A stretch of 64,000 nt of DNA from Leptasterias polaris. Lineage: Eukaryota; Echinodermata; Asteroidea; Forcipulatida; Asteriidae. The stretch lies in NCBI GenBank assembly GCA_037783415.1, contig JAZGTN010000003.1, forward strand, positions 6,982,501 to 7,046,500. The letters run 5' to 3'. The first letter of the stretch is position 1; every line of letters starts with the position of its first letter. The notes beneath the pieces are model-generated. The model ran no database searches. It worked only from the letters and a program-made list of their open reading frames with translations, and was not told the origin of the DNA. The position numbers were made by a program, and so were the translations under genes. Shown piece after piece: positions 23,510-33,030 of this stretch.

Positions 23510-23676
23510 AAATACTCCACAAATCGTACATTTCAATTTCCCCAAGAAATCTTCCTTTAGTCCCTTGCCCAGGAGGCATGTTCTCTTGCTGTACACACCG
23601 TCTCCATAGATCTTATCCCATACTGTCTGATCTCCGATGTAGTTGATATTTATGGACTGGTAATTTGCCAGCGATG
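23510..23676 (-). CDS. Candidate exon, weak
   Basis: On the minus strand the tract TGTTTTTCTCTAG precedes a frame with balanced codon use in otherwise AT-rich DNA. The frame reads SLANYQSININYIGDQTVWD and continues KIYGDGVYSKRTCLLGKG. A possible donor TTT/GTAAGA follows at 23509. The exon length of 167 nt is not a multiple of three, which is normal for an internal exon. I do not recognise the protein. The compositional contrast is the main support; the splice sites are only fair. It is on the same strand as the exon at 4521-4622 and 19 kb upstream of it, so both could belong to one gene. Confidence 0.35.
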
Positions 23677-24095
23677 CTAGAGAAAAACATTGTGTTTCCG
23701 AGGGAAAGCTTTTACATTTTGAGAAACCATTTGTTTTTTCCTTCATTTCTTGGGGATCTGTTTTGATTTAATGTTTTTTCTAATACCTTCTTTACAAAAT
23801 ATGTTGGAATTTTAACTGAATTGTATCCTCCTACGTTTCCAAAACAGAACAGTGAAGAGCAGTTTATCAAGGATTAAACCATGGTCAATTGGCAATTAGT
23901 CCGCTATTGGTTTGGACAATAAATAAATAATAAAGAATACAAAATATGAAGTCAAAAAATCAAGAATTGTTTTTACAAGGGGGAGTTATTTATTATTGAG
24001 TGAAATCGTCAATCCATCAGATTTACATATATCCTCCAACCCCCCCCCCCCCCCCCCCCCCCCCGCCCTAATCTTTGAAGAAATGCTTGGAAAAT

Positions 24096-24245
24096 CAGGC
24101 CTGATACTTCGTTTCTGAAATGGCAAGGACACCAAGGCGCTTTCTCCTTTATGAGGAAATTGTAAGTTACCATTGGAACATTTCAAGGGGCACCAAGGCA
24201 ATGACCTGGGCAATAGAGGCAATTGCTTCCGTGAAGTATCGTGAT
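24096..24245 (+). repeat. Dispersed repeat R, copy 2 (diverged)
   Basis: Begins CAGGCCTGATACTTC and contains GGGGCACCAAGGCAATG, GGGCAATAGAGGCAATTG and GAAGTATC, as in the copies at 40010-40080 and 44012-44526. It directly follows a 25-C tract at 24040-24064. Confidence 0.6.
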
Positions 24246-24286
24246 GTATCCGGCATCTAGAAGTCACCACAAGTATTGAAAATAAG

Positions 24287-24618
24287 TGTGTGCGGGTGAG
24301 TAGGTAACCACATTCAAACCAGGGACCTATAACAAAAGAGGACAATAGGTCCACGGTTGCTATCACAAAGGAAAGCATTGTGGTCCACGGTTGCTATCAC
24401 AAAGAGTTGAACAAAGGAGGGTCCACGATTGCAGGCTGTTACACACTTGGGTGTGTGTGTGAGTAGGTAACCACATTCAAACCAGGAACCTATAACAAAA
24501 GAGGACAATAGGTCCACAGTTGCTATCACAAAGGAAAGCAGTGTGGTCCACGGTTGCTATCACAAAGAGTTGAACAAAGGAGGGTCCACGATTGCAGGCT
24601 GTTACACACTTGTGTGTG
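24287..24618 (+). repeat. Tandem duplication, 163-bp period
   Basis: Two nearly identical copies, each running from a GTGAGTAGGTAACCAC block to GGCTGTTACACACTTG. The spacing between GAGTAGGTAA at 24298 and 24461 is 163 bp. Inside each unit, a GGTCCAC(G/A)GTTGCTATCAC block is itself repeated twice. A TG/G tract ends the second copy. Low divergence suggests a recent duplication. Confidence 0.85.
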
Positions 24619-25146
24619 TGTGTGGGGGGGGGGGGGGGGGGGAATGTGTCTCAAAGTATATCACTATGCCCCTATATCAATTCACACATCCTGTCATAGT
24701 ACTTTGGGTTCATCTGGGGTCAGGAGTTAGATTAATACAGGAAGTCCAATACGTCAATCCCCATAAGACAAGTGAGCTCAAAATAAAATTACCAGAATAA
24801 TGTAGACAGATGTAGACTGGTATCATTATCAGGGACATCACAAACCAGAGGGGCTACTGTATAGCATGTAATACAATTATTATAAAGGTCACATGCACAT
24901 CCACAGCCATGCAACCTACCAGGGGTTAGTGATGAGAGGTATTGAAACGGCGCGCTGCCCAAGGTAGTGAGGCTGACAGCCATGGGCTTTACTCACAAGT
25001 TTTCCATCTTAAGTCTTGTTCCTTGACTACAAAGGTTTTTATACAGGAGAAATCCTCTTGGTGCGGCGTAGTGAAGAGGTAGGGTGTGCAACCAAGTACT
25101 AAATCATTTTTGTCTGTTTGCAGGGACAACCTTGCATCCAAACTAT

Positions 25147-25361
25147 GGCCGTATCCGAATTGGCGGCTACGGCTGGGCCTATGACTGTTGCTAAGGGTGT
25201 TGCTAAGGGTGTACTAATACTTCAACGCATGATGACGCGGTGGTAATAATAATTTAATAATAAATAGATCTTATAAAGCGCCTTACATCTACCCCAAAGC
25301 ACTTAACAAGGAATGAAAAACAGGAATAAACATAGCCATAGCCAACTATGCAGACACAGCC
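25147..25361. mobile_element. MITE (GGCTGTGTCTGAATTG family) split by a retroposon tail
   Basis: The left end GGCCGTATCCGAATTGGCGG and the right end CAGACACAGCC belong to the same family as the intact copy at 25464-25578. Between them, about 25247-25340, lies AT-rich sequence with a minus-strand GGCGCTTTATAAGATC motif typical of retroposon 3' ends in this window. The reading is a MITE interrupted by a short retroposed fragment. Confidence 0.5.
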
Positions 25362-25463
25362 TATCATTGGATTTGGTGAATAAAATGGAAAAACTGCAGC
25401 TAGTTCTTTCCTCTTGATGTCAGGAATGCAAAGATGCTTGTTCGCTATCAGACTCAAAAATTG

Positions 25464-25578
25464 GGCTGTATCTGAAATGGCGGCTACGGCTACGGCTTTG
25501 GCTGTTGCTAAGGGTGTTGCCATGCCACAATGATGCAGCGATCCAGCCGTAAACGTGGACGGCAATTCAGACACAGCC
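25464..25578. mobile_element. Short MITE, ~115 bp
   Basis: TIRs GGCTGTATCTGAAATGGCGG at the left and the reverse of GGCTGTGTCTGAATTGCC at the right. The interior contains GGCTACGGCTACGGC and GTTGCTAAGGGTGTTGC, shared with 25147-25246. No unambiguous target duplication. Confidence 0.65.
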
Positions 25579-25872
25579 TTTTCATCTATTTATGCAGCAT
25601 GTAAGACCATGTCTGCGTGAACGGCTTCAGCAGAGGCTATGGCTTGAACGCGATGTTGAACAAACATTCTACCACTCACACGATCACCGCATCGGCGCGC
25701 CAGTAGTAAAGTCAGTACACGCGGGTAAGCATAAAACTTAGACATCTAAGCATGCGTACGTTGGTAAAATTTGACACCTTTTCTGAGATCCCGGTACTGA
25801 ACTTCTATTTTTAGCATTAGTGCAGAGTGCTGTTAAGGCAAATACATGTTTGGGGCCTTTATGCAAAGCATA

Positions 25873-26068
25873 GTAATAATAAATAATAATACTGGCATCT
25901 CAAAACCGTCACTCAGTGACGCTCATGGCGCTCAAATATTATTATAATTTATCCTGCAAGGTATGTGGAGCTACGTTTTGAAGTATGAGACATTTGTCCT
26001 TTACATAAGCACCATGCGCACAAGGTGCTGTGGCGCAATATCCAGCCAATCAAACCAGGAACACCACA
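25873..26068 (-). mobile_element. tRNA-Leu-type SINE, family A, 5'-truncated
   Basis: The reverse complement of this region matches the 3' half of the full-length SINE at 35931-36357. Shared blocks are GGTGTTCCTGGTTTGATTGG, ATTGCGCCACAGCACCTTG, GAGCGTCACTGAGTGACGG and the terminal (TTATTA)n. The tRNA head is missing. Confidence 0.8.
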
Positions 26069-26522
26069 ACCAGTGGTATCAATATAAACAAATAATCGCT
26101 GAACAACAAATAGGGCATGCACTTCATTGTGCAGTTAATCCAAACAGCAGATTGCAATCCACTAAAAAATGATATCACCTATCCAAACATCAGTTGTTGA
26201 CCCCCTCACTGATATGTCACATGCAGCTTCTACTGTCTGCCATTTTGGGAGTCAAATTGCACCTGTTAAGATTATAGTGCACATCTAACCACATGCATGT
26301 CACCTAAACTTTGACCTGTACAGAAAATAACACACTGGAAATCTGACTACAAAAATGGTGCAATCAATATTTATTATGACTGAGGATGTCAGCTTAATTG
26401 GGTCAATAAGTTTTTTGTTAATATTATTAAGATTTTTTATTTATTTGTTGTCAAATACAATAATCTGTGGAGAGTTATTACCAAATTGCTCTAGCTTGAT
26501 GTACTCATACATGGGCATGTAG

Positions 26523-26778
26523 GTAGCCAGTTGGCGTAATGGTGTCTTTCCTCGCATTCCACCTCTTGGACCCCAGTTTGAATCCTGGATTCAAATGTGG
26601 ATTGGGTTTTCAGTACCTACCCGATTGCGAGGGTTTTTTCCCTGGAATAATCCTCTGAGTTTTTCCTCCCACATCTTAAACTTAAACTTTCATCCTTGTC
26701 TTCTCTCCATGGCTAGTATCATGATAAAGTTTGCTTTTCTGAGAGTCCTTGGCTTCAAAACCAGAATTAATAAATAAA
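26523..26778 (+). mobile_element. tRNA-derived SINE, family B
   Basis: Starts with a tRNA-like head: A box AGTTGGCGTAATGG near 26528-26541 and a B box AGTTTGAATCC near 26574-26584. The body contains GGGTTTTCAGTACC, GGAATAATCCTCTGAG and CTAGTATCATGATAAAG, and ends in an (AATAA)n tail. It matches the copy at 5083-5304 on the other strand. A 60-codon frame over it is a by-product. Confidence 0.7.
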
Positions 26779-27078
26779 ACGATCAAAGTTCATCAGCTCG
26801 CCGCCGCCGTGTGAATCTGGTCTTCCTGGTCATCAAAACCATGATCTCAGAACCTGAATGAATTACACCTTGTAGTCAGCGTTAAATTATAGCGGGCGAT
26901 GATTAAATCTACCCCACGTATGACTGTTGAGGTTGAGGCTCCAAGGCAATAAAAGCAATTGCCTCAGTCCTTAGACAATTTGTTTAATGGTATAGAGCTA
27001 ACAATGTGATTGTCATGGGTAAACATCATCGAATGCGCTCAGTAGCTGAATGAGGAAGGAGACCATTCACTGGCCTTG

Positions 27079-27443
27079 AATAAGCCATTTGCGAGTTAAA
27101 TTTGAATAATGTCTGGTACAATGACTTGTTTAGTCACAAGTTACCGCTTAAATTTGAATTCCTCAGACTATCGAGACAGTTGCTATGTCACATGGTTCGG
27201 GGCAAGCTTTTGTATAGCAACCTCCAGATGAGCAAACCCTGGTACCATTGTGCCATACACATCCATTCAGAATTGTGTATGGGTGTTCACCGTCTCTTAC
27301 GTAACTAAGCAAAAGCTTGCCCCTAATCATGTGACATAGCAACTGTCTCGATAGTCTGAGGAATTCAAATTTAAGCGGTAACTTGTGACTAAACAAGTCA
27401 TTGTACCAGACATTATTCAAATGTAACTCGCAAATGGCTTATT
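27079..27443. mobile_element. Palindromic MITE, 365 bp
   Basis: The arms 27079-27215 and 27307-27443 are near-perfect reverse complements. They begin AATAAGCCATTTGCGAGTTA and continue past CAGACTATCGAGACAGTTGC to GGGCAAGCTTTTG. The loop is about 90 bp. Both strands therefore encode the same 35-residue peptide, starting MNNVWYNDLFSHKLPLKFEF. No target duplication is clear. High arm identity implies a young or gene-converted element. Confidence 0.8.
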
Positions 27444-27789
27444 GCAAGAAAATATCAACTTGACAACAAGTCTTTTTTAGCTTAGAAGGATAGCCAGAAA
27501 TACTTTGACATGACTGTAATTATTTCTTAATAACTTATTTTTTTCTTCTTTTTTTTAACTGGCAATTTTAAAGATGCATCGCACATTTTTCACAGAAATA
27601 ATTATATATTTTATTCTTTGAGAATTGTTTCTGTGCTGATTAAAACAGATATGATGGCAGTCTTTGTTTCTAGATTATCGATTCGCAAATTTCTTTAAGA
27701 AGTTGTTAATTACAGCTTATAATGCTGGGGTTAAAACACAAATGGTGTTACAATACATGCACGCTCCGTCAACCAAATGCCATTAATCT

Positions 27790-27870
27790 TATAGACCATG
27801 TGACCTGTGACATCACATATTTACAAAGGAGCTGCAGAGCCTGGACTTCCTGCAGGTATGATTTATACAC
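27790..27870 (+). repeat. Dispersed repeat paired with 62335-62415
   Basis: The sequence ATAGACCATGTGACCTGTGA, CATCACAT.TTTACAAA and GGACTTCCTGCAGG is found as reverse complement at 62335-62415. Probably two copies of a MITE end; element limits not determined. Confidence 0.55.
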
Positions 27871-28188
27871 AGCCCAATGGAAGCAAACAACATTAAATCT
27901 TAAATTTAACTGAAATGGTACTGTATGGGTTTTATCAACTTTTGATATGAAGAAAGGGAGCACATCTAAAACCTTGATCAGTTGTTTTCTTTACAACACT
28001 TGAACTTATGTGGAAATAAATTCACAAAACATCAAATTTCTCATTGGACCAGTGTCCTACCTTGTCTTCCAAAAAGACCCTGAAAATGTGAAATGTACAA
28101 GGTCACTCTTGTATAAAGCAAAGGTTACATGGTGTATAGAAAGAAGTAGAAGGCTCTGCTGTACACATGTCCACATGTCTTCCTATAA

Positions 28189-28768
28189 GGCCAAGTAAAA
28201 AAAGAAACGAGTTTCTCGTCCGGACTTTTTCAAAAAAGGAGGAGGCAGGACGTTACTATTTACTATTTTTCAATTTTTAGCTATTTTTTCCAAGATGGCC
28301 GCCATGCTAAATATTCACAGATATTGTGCTATTTGAGTATACTGATGCAATTTATGACAAAACAAATGATTTGTAAGACCCTTCACTGCAGAATCGCAGC
28401 ACTATCACCTTTGACAACAGTTGCTGTCCGCTCTGAAAAGAATGCCCACTGATTAAGTCAGGAGAATCACTAACTATAGCTAGGGACTGCACACCTGAGA
28501 ATATTGAAATGAGAATGTTGGGAATTCTTGAGGCAAAGCTGCTATTTTGGCCCATCTAATTGGATTCAGGAGATTCAAAATATCAGAGATCCCACTCAGT
28601 TTTATCCCCAAAAATTGATTTCAGCTTTAAATCTTCAAACAAATCTGATTTAAGATTTATTTTTTTATTTATTTTTTTCCTGAAAATAGTAAATAGTAAA
28701 AAAAGGGAGGCGGCGGCCAAAAAGGAGGCGGGCGGGGATGAGAAACTCGTTTCTTTTTGTACTTGGCC
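28189..28768. mobile_element. Harbinger-like MITE, 580 bp
   Basis: TIRs start GGCCAAGTAAAAAAAGAAAC and, from the right end, GGCCAAGTACAAAAAGAAAC. Similarity extends inward through an AACGAGTTTCTC block and, more weakly, GGAGGCGG-type sequence. The target duplication TAA is exact at 28186-28188 and 28769-28771, which fits PIF/Harbinger. The interior includes AAGATGGCCGCCATG and an AT-rich middle. A 67-codon minus-strand frame (28352-28555) is unrecognised. Confidence 0.8.
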
Positions 28769-29109
28769 TAAATGCTATACTAACCAGTATGTCCAACATG
28801 ACTGCATGATTCTCAACACAGCCTTTCCATTCTACCCTCCACAAACATGTTTGCGCATTCTCATTGATTTAGCATATTCAACCCCCCTATCCACCCATCT
28901 CACATTTCCAGCGCATCGTTATAGGAAAATCCTCACCACTGATGGCCTTTTGTAATAAACATGAAGGGACTTCCTACGTGCTGTGTTCAGTACCTCACTG
29001 TGCCCTAGGTGTTATAATACATACACGTAGCCAGTGCACTCCGCTATTCATGCGTACCTCTAGAGGAAACCAGCCACAAAAAGCTAGCTTGAATTTAACA
29101 CCTTAATTA

Positions 29110-29305
29110 CGCCAAATTATTTCTGTCAAACAAGTGATTTTTCGCGACACATTTTGAAACCCAAATTATTTCTGTCAAACATGTGATTTTTCTGAACACA
29201 TTTTGAAACCAAATTACTTCCGTCAAACATGTGATTTTTCCAACATTTTGAAGAAACCAAATATTATTTCTGTCAATCATGTGATTTTGAAATACATTTT
29301 CAAAC
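29110..29305. repeat. Tandem repeat, ~55-bp period, 4 units
   Basis: Each unit has CCAAATTATTTCTGTCAAAC, ATGTGATTTTTC and an ACATTTTGAAAC end. Units vary in length because the last block is partly deleted. The minus-strand frame of 66 codons, with an I-x-CLTE-type repeat, is a product of the array. Confidence 0.8.
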
Positions 29306-29596
29306 ATGAAGAAATATTTAATGCATCAGTATTCCATCCTAAACTGAATATTCATGAATCAATTTTCTAGAAATTTTACTTCTCGACAGCATTTTCACAA
29401 ATTTCCGACTGAAGAGCTCCAACATATCAATATAGTGTTCGTATCAAACCATACAAACGTCAGGTCACTCGCTGCTCTTAATTATCTTTGCTTATTTGTT
29501 CTGAACCTGAATGAAACACAAATCAGAAATCACAGCTTTAAAATCCTCAAGAGCAGAGAATCTTTTAGAAGTTGGCTTTAGTTTGAATGTTATTAA

Positions 29597-29941
29597 AGGC
29601 CCTGTACACTATTGGTAAGATCGAAAAACACAAATGTTCACAGATTCACACATAACTTACATGATTTAAAGTAAGTAATGGTAGAAAGGGTTCCTTAAAA
29701 TATTTCTGCCTAAAATGCTATCGTTTCTGAGAAATGAGTAAAACAATAGTTTTTATCGCGCGCGATAATAAACTCGATGTTTGAAAAACAGAAAACACAT
29801 AAGGTCTCTTTTCACTATTTTCTCGTGACCTCAATGACCAATTGAGCTCAAACTTTCACAGGTTTGTTTGTTCATGCATATGTTGAATCACACAAAATGT
29901 GGACACTGATTTTGAGCTGTTACCAAAAGTATACAATACCT
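29597..29941. mobile_element. TTAA-flanked MITE, 345 bp
   Basis: The left end AGGCCCTGTACACTATTGGT and the right end TTACCAAAAGTATACAATACCT are imperfect inverted repeats. TTAA flanks both sides (29593-29596 and 29942-29945). Shared internal blocks with 55895-56271 include CAATGACCAATTGAG and TTTCACAGGTTTGTTTGTTC. A CGCGCGCGATAAT motif lies in the middle. Confidence 0.78.
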
Positions 29942-30189
29942 TTAAGTAAAACTAATTCAAATTGTTATTATTATTTTTTATTTGAAAAGTATCAATTTTA
30001 AATGATTGTGCCCTTCAAAAAAATAGTGATGCTCATTAGTTTAAACACGATGGACCACTGCTGAGAAACAGCTTTTAGTTTTGTCACGGCCAGATATCTG
30101 TACATATTCCCAACAGCAACATTGAGGATGTGCCAATTGGCCAGCTGAGTTTTCCCTGATTCACCTTATCCCATACCTAACATGCTTCC

Positions 30190-30440
30190 AACATTTGTAC
30201 GTATTAATCATCCATCCCCCTAAGCGGAGCGTGGCTTTCTGGAGTGTCACTCTGCAAAGATCAGCAGAGATCTTGAGCGGGTCTCGTCTCCCTGGGGCAT
30301 GATTTAACCATCCCAGAGAGAGAAGGGAGAAAAAAAAGACAGGGACTGGCTTTTCGGTTGAATCATTGCGGTCAGGATGGACAAAGAGATTTACTGGACA
30401 GTACCCCGCTACACACATGTGACCAGTAGGATAAACCCTA
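30190..30440. promoter_or_regulatory. GC-balanced repeat-free block, candidate conserved element
   Basis: Composition is more even than the flanks and no repeat is recognised. Contains AAAGATCAGCAGAGATCTTG, an imperfect palindrome around GATC, and a GAGAGAGAAGGG purine run. The minus-strand frame at 30161-30454 (97 codons) is open across it but unrecognised. It could be regulatory or an untranslated exon; this is inference. Confidence 0.2.
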
Positions 30441-30696
30441 GCAACCTTGAACATTAAATATTGGCATATTGCACTATGCTATGAACATACTTTAGGGAAA
30501 TAGAGGGTTAATCCTAATCATGATTTGTTTAAATTTTAAACCAATTTAAAACTTTACCAGTACTAATTTTCCAAAGAAATTGGTATGTCTGAATCAAAAT
30601 GACAGCTTTTTTTGGATCACAGTGATCAGAATAAGAATATCAAGAACAAGCACAAGACCCCTGACAATATCACATATTAGATGTTTCACTAAAATG

Positions 30697-31318
30697 TGAC
30701 CCCCTAATTTGAAGACATTTTGGGTGTTGCTTTGTTTCTTGATCCCTTATTTGCAGACAATTTTGGGGTTGGTATGTTTCTTGACCCCCCTAATTTGCAG
30801 ACATTTTAGGGGTTGGTATATTTCTTGACCCCCACGGGTTGGCATGTTTCTTGACCCCCCTAAATTGAAGAAATTTGTTCGGTTGGCATGTTTCTTGACC
30901 CCCTAAGTTGAAGACATTTTGGGGGTTGGCATGTTTCTTGACCCCCCTAAATTGAAGAAATTTGTTCGGTTGGCATGTTTCTTGACCCCTAATTTGTAGA
31001 CATTTTGGGGGTGGGAATGTTTCTTGACCCCTAATTTGTAGACATTTTGGGGGTGGGAATGTTTCTTGACCCCTAATTTGTAGACATTTTGGGGTTGGTA
31101 TATTTCTTGACCCCCCAAGTTGAAGACATTTTTGGGGTTTAAATGTTTCTTGACCCCCCTAAATTGAAAAAATTTGTTTGGTTTGCACGTTTCTTGACCC
31201 CTAATTTGCAGACATTTTGGGGGTGGGAATGTTTCTTGACCACCTAATTAGAAACAATTCAGGGGTTGGTGTTTCCTGACACCTTCATTTGAAAAAATTC
31301 AGGGGTTGGTATGTTTCT
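30697..31318 (+). repeat. Satellite-like tandem array, ~42-44 bp x 15
   Basis: Fifteen units, each running TGACCCCCCTAA, then TTG.AGACATTTTGGGGGTTGG and ending ATGTTTCT. Unit length varies from 41 to 44 bp with one 26-bp deleted unit. Two unit types alternate: one with GACATTTTGGGGG and one with GAAATTTGTTCGG. The array ends exactly where LINE sequence begins. A 71-codon minus-strand frame is an array artefact. Confidence 0.9.
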
Positions 31319-32140
31319 GAAAAACTAAAAGGATCGGAACAATTTACTTGCCCCAAGTCCGATAACGTATTTGACTTTAGGAAGTCTAAACCTAATTTAA
31401 ATTGTATTACAATCAACAATAAAGATATCGACATTGTACATTCACACAAGTATTTAGGAACACCTATTGACAATACACTATCATGGTCTGACCATTGCAA
31501 ATCGATTGTCGCCAAAGGACAACAGCGTTTATACTTTTTAAGGCGACTGAAATCTTTCAAGGTCGATAAAACTATCATGAGGCTATTTTACACTTCAGTC
31601 ATTGAGAGTGTCATACTGTACAGCTGCTGTGTCTGGTTTAGTAGTGCAAAAAAGGGAGACTTAGTCAAAATTCAGAGAGTTGCTAAGCGGGCCAGCAAGA
31701 TCTTTGGTAGAGAACAGGACATAAGTGCAATCTGTAATGCACAAATTTTAATTAAGGCTAAATCAATTTTAATCAATGACACACATCCATTACAGGAATT
31801 TTATGAGGAAATGAGGTCTGGTAGGAGGCTGAGAAGTCTCAAGTGCAGAACCAATAGATATTTAAACTCCTTTTTACCAAATTCTATTCGTATTCTTAAC
31901 GACAGTCAGTAACTTTCTCTCCTGTTATTCCGTGTTTTTATTTCTATGAAGCAAATTTTGTATGTGCCGTTGTGTTTATGCAGTTTTTAATGTTTTTATT
32001 AGTGTAAAATATTGTTCTTCTTCAACTTAATTTGTAATTCTGTAATTTTTAATAATAATAATTTATTTTTACGGTGAGCATGTTCGACAGAGCAAATTTC
32101 CAATTTATGGACAATAAAAATATATTGAATATTGTACTAG
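31319..32140 (+). mobile_element. 5'-truncated CR1/L2-like LINE with 3' tail
   Basis: The element begins within the reverse transcriptase gene and continues through a 3' untranslated region to an AATAAA signal near 32112 and an ATATTGAATATTG end. It is truncated at the 5' side by, or fused to, the 15-unit satellite. The (TAA)n at 32050-32060 and the short terminal repeat are typical of CR1-like ends. No target duplication was found, partly because the left junction is a tandem array. Confidence 0.8.
31345..31912 (+). pseudogene. Reverse transcriptase C-terminal fragment (non-LTR)
   Basis: The frame is open from the array junction to the stop at 31910-31912 and encodes the thumb and C-terminal domain of a LINE RT. 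Visible blocks, in order: VFDFRKSKPNLN, HKYLGTPIDNTLSW, KGQQRLYFLRRLKSF, RLFYTSVIESVILY, VKIQRVAKRASKIFG, HPLQEFY and SGRRLRSLKCRTNRY followed by SFLPNSIRILN. The catalytic FADD region and the endonuclease are absent, so it cannot be active. It has no internal stop over about 190 codons, which indicates a young insertion. The ATG at 31289 lies in satellite sequence and is not a real start. Confidence 0.88.
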
Positions 32141-32167
32141 GCCTGTATTCTTCATCTCTTTAGTGTT

Positions 32168-33030
32168 TACCAATAATTAATTTGACCAAACGATATTTGT
32201 TACACCATTAAGAAATTGTACACTTACTAGAAGTAACATCATCCATTCGCCTAAAGTAAGAAGCTAAACTCTCAGCCTAAAGTTTCTGCTTCCTACACAA
32301 AATGAATTTGATAGAAAGCCATCAATTTCTGGAGTGAAATTTCACAAGATGCTTGTGGACAAATCACCCGATTCCTCCAGCCTCTCTTTCCAAAGCAGCC
32401 ACCAGCCTCACAATCACAATCCAACATGGGAAACACAATCTTCTCCCTAGCAGCACCCACAATCAATACATTGTAATTTACAAGAAACTGGAAACACTGC
32501 CATTTATTTTTTTATAACAGGTGTTTGATTCACCAATCAAAAATGTATGGGATATTTTCTTTGCACAACAATCCCAGAGGCTATGTATGTGCATTATTAG
32601 GTGATACAAATTTCAACAAGTTGTTAATTAAGAAAAAACATTCCTTTAGATAAATATTTAACTAAGTAGCTATCAGGAGGGAACAAGGCAAACATAATAA
32701 CCGAACTTAATCGCCCTGTGATAGCTTGTATAGAGAGCTTTTGACAAGTATAATAGTCATTACACTACAAAGAAGGTCACATTGTATTGTAGCGTCAGTG
32801 CAAAAACGTTTATCTCGATTTCACACAAACAATGTATCTTGCACAAAAATGCCCCGTGCAAAATTGTTGTATCTTAGCGGGTACTCGTTTTATGTGGGCT
32901 TTTTAAAGCGAGACACAAAGTTTTGACAATTTCAAACTCGCGTGTAACAAAGTGCTATTTTAATTAGAGAGTACTAATAATTAATTTGACCAAACTATAT
33001 TTGTTACACAATTAGGAAATGGTACACAGA
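32168..33030. repeat. Direct repeat pair, ~58 bp, 800 bp apart
   Basis: AATAATTAATTTGACCAAAC followed by ATATTTGTTACAC occurs at about 32171-32226 and 32975-33028, same orientation, around 85% identical. The intervening sequence has no ORF or LTR landmarks. It may be a segmental duplication or two ends of an unknown element. Confidence 0.5.

Noticed and set aside
23216..23560. 114-codon plus-strand frame
   Set aside because: Starts in (TTTA)n and runs through a poly-A/poly-G junction; a composition artefact.
32168..33030. Solo or paired LTRs
   Set aside because: The two direct repeats are only about 58 bp, without TG..CA ends, primer-binding site or polypurine tract.
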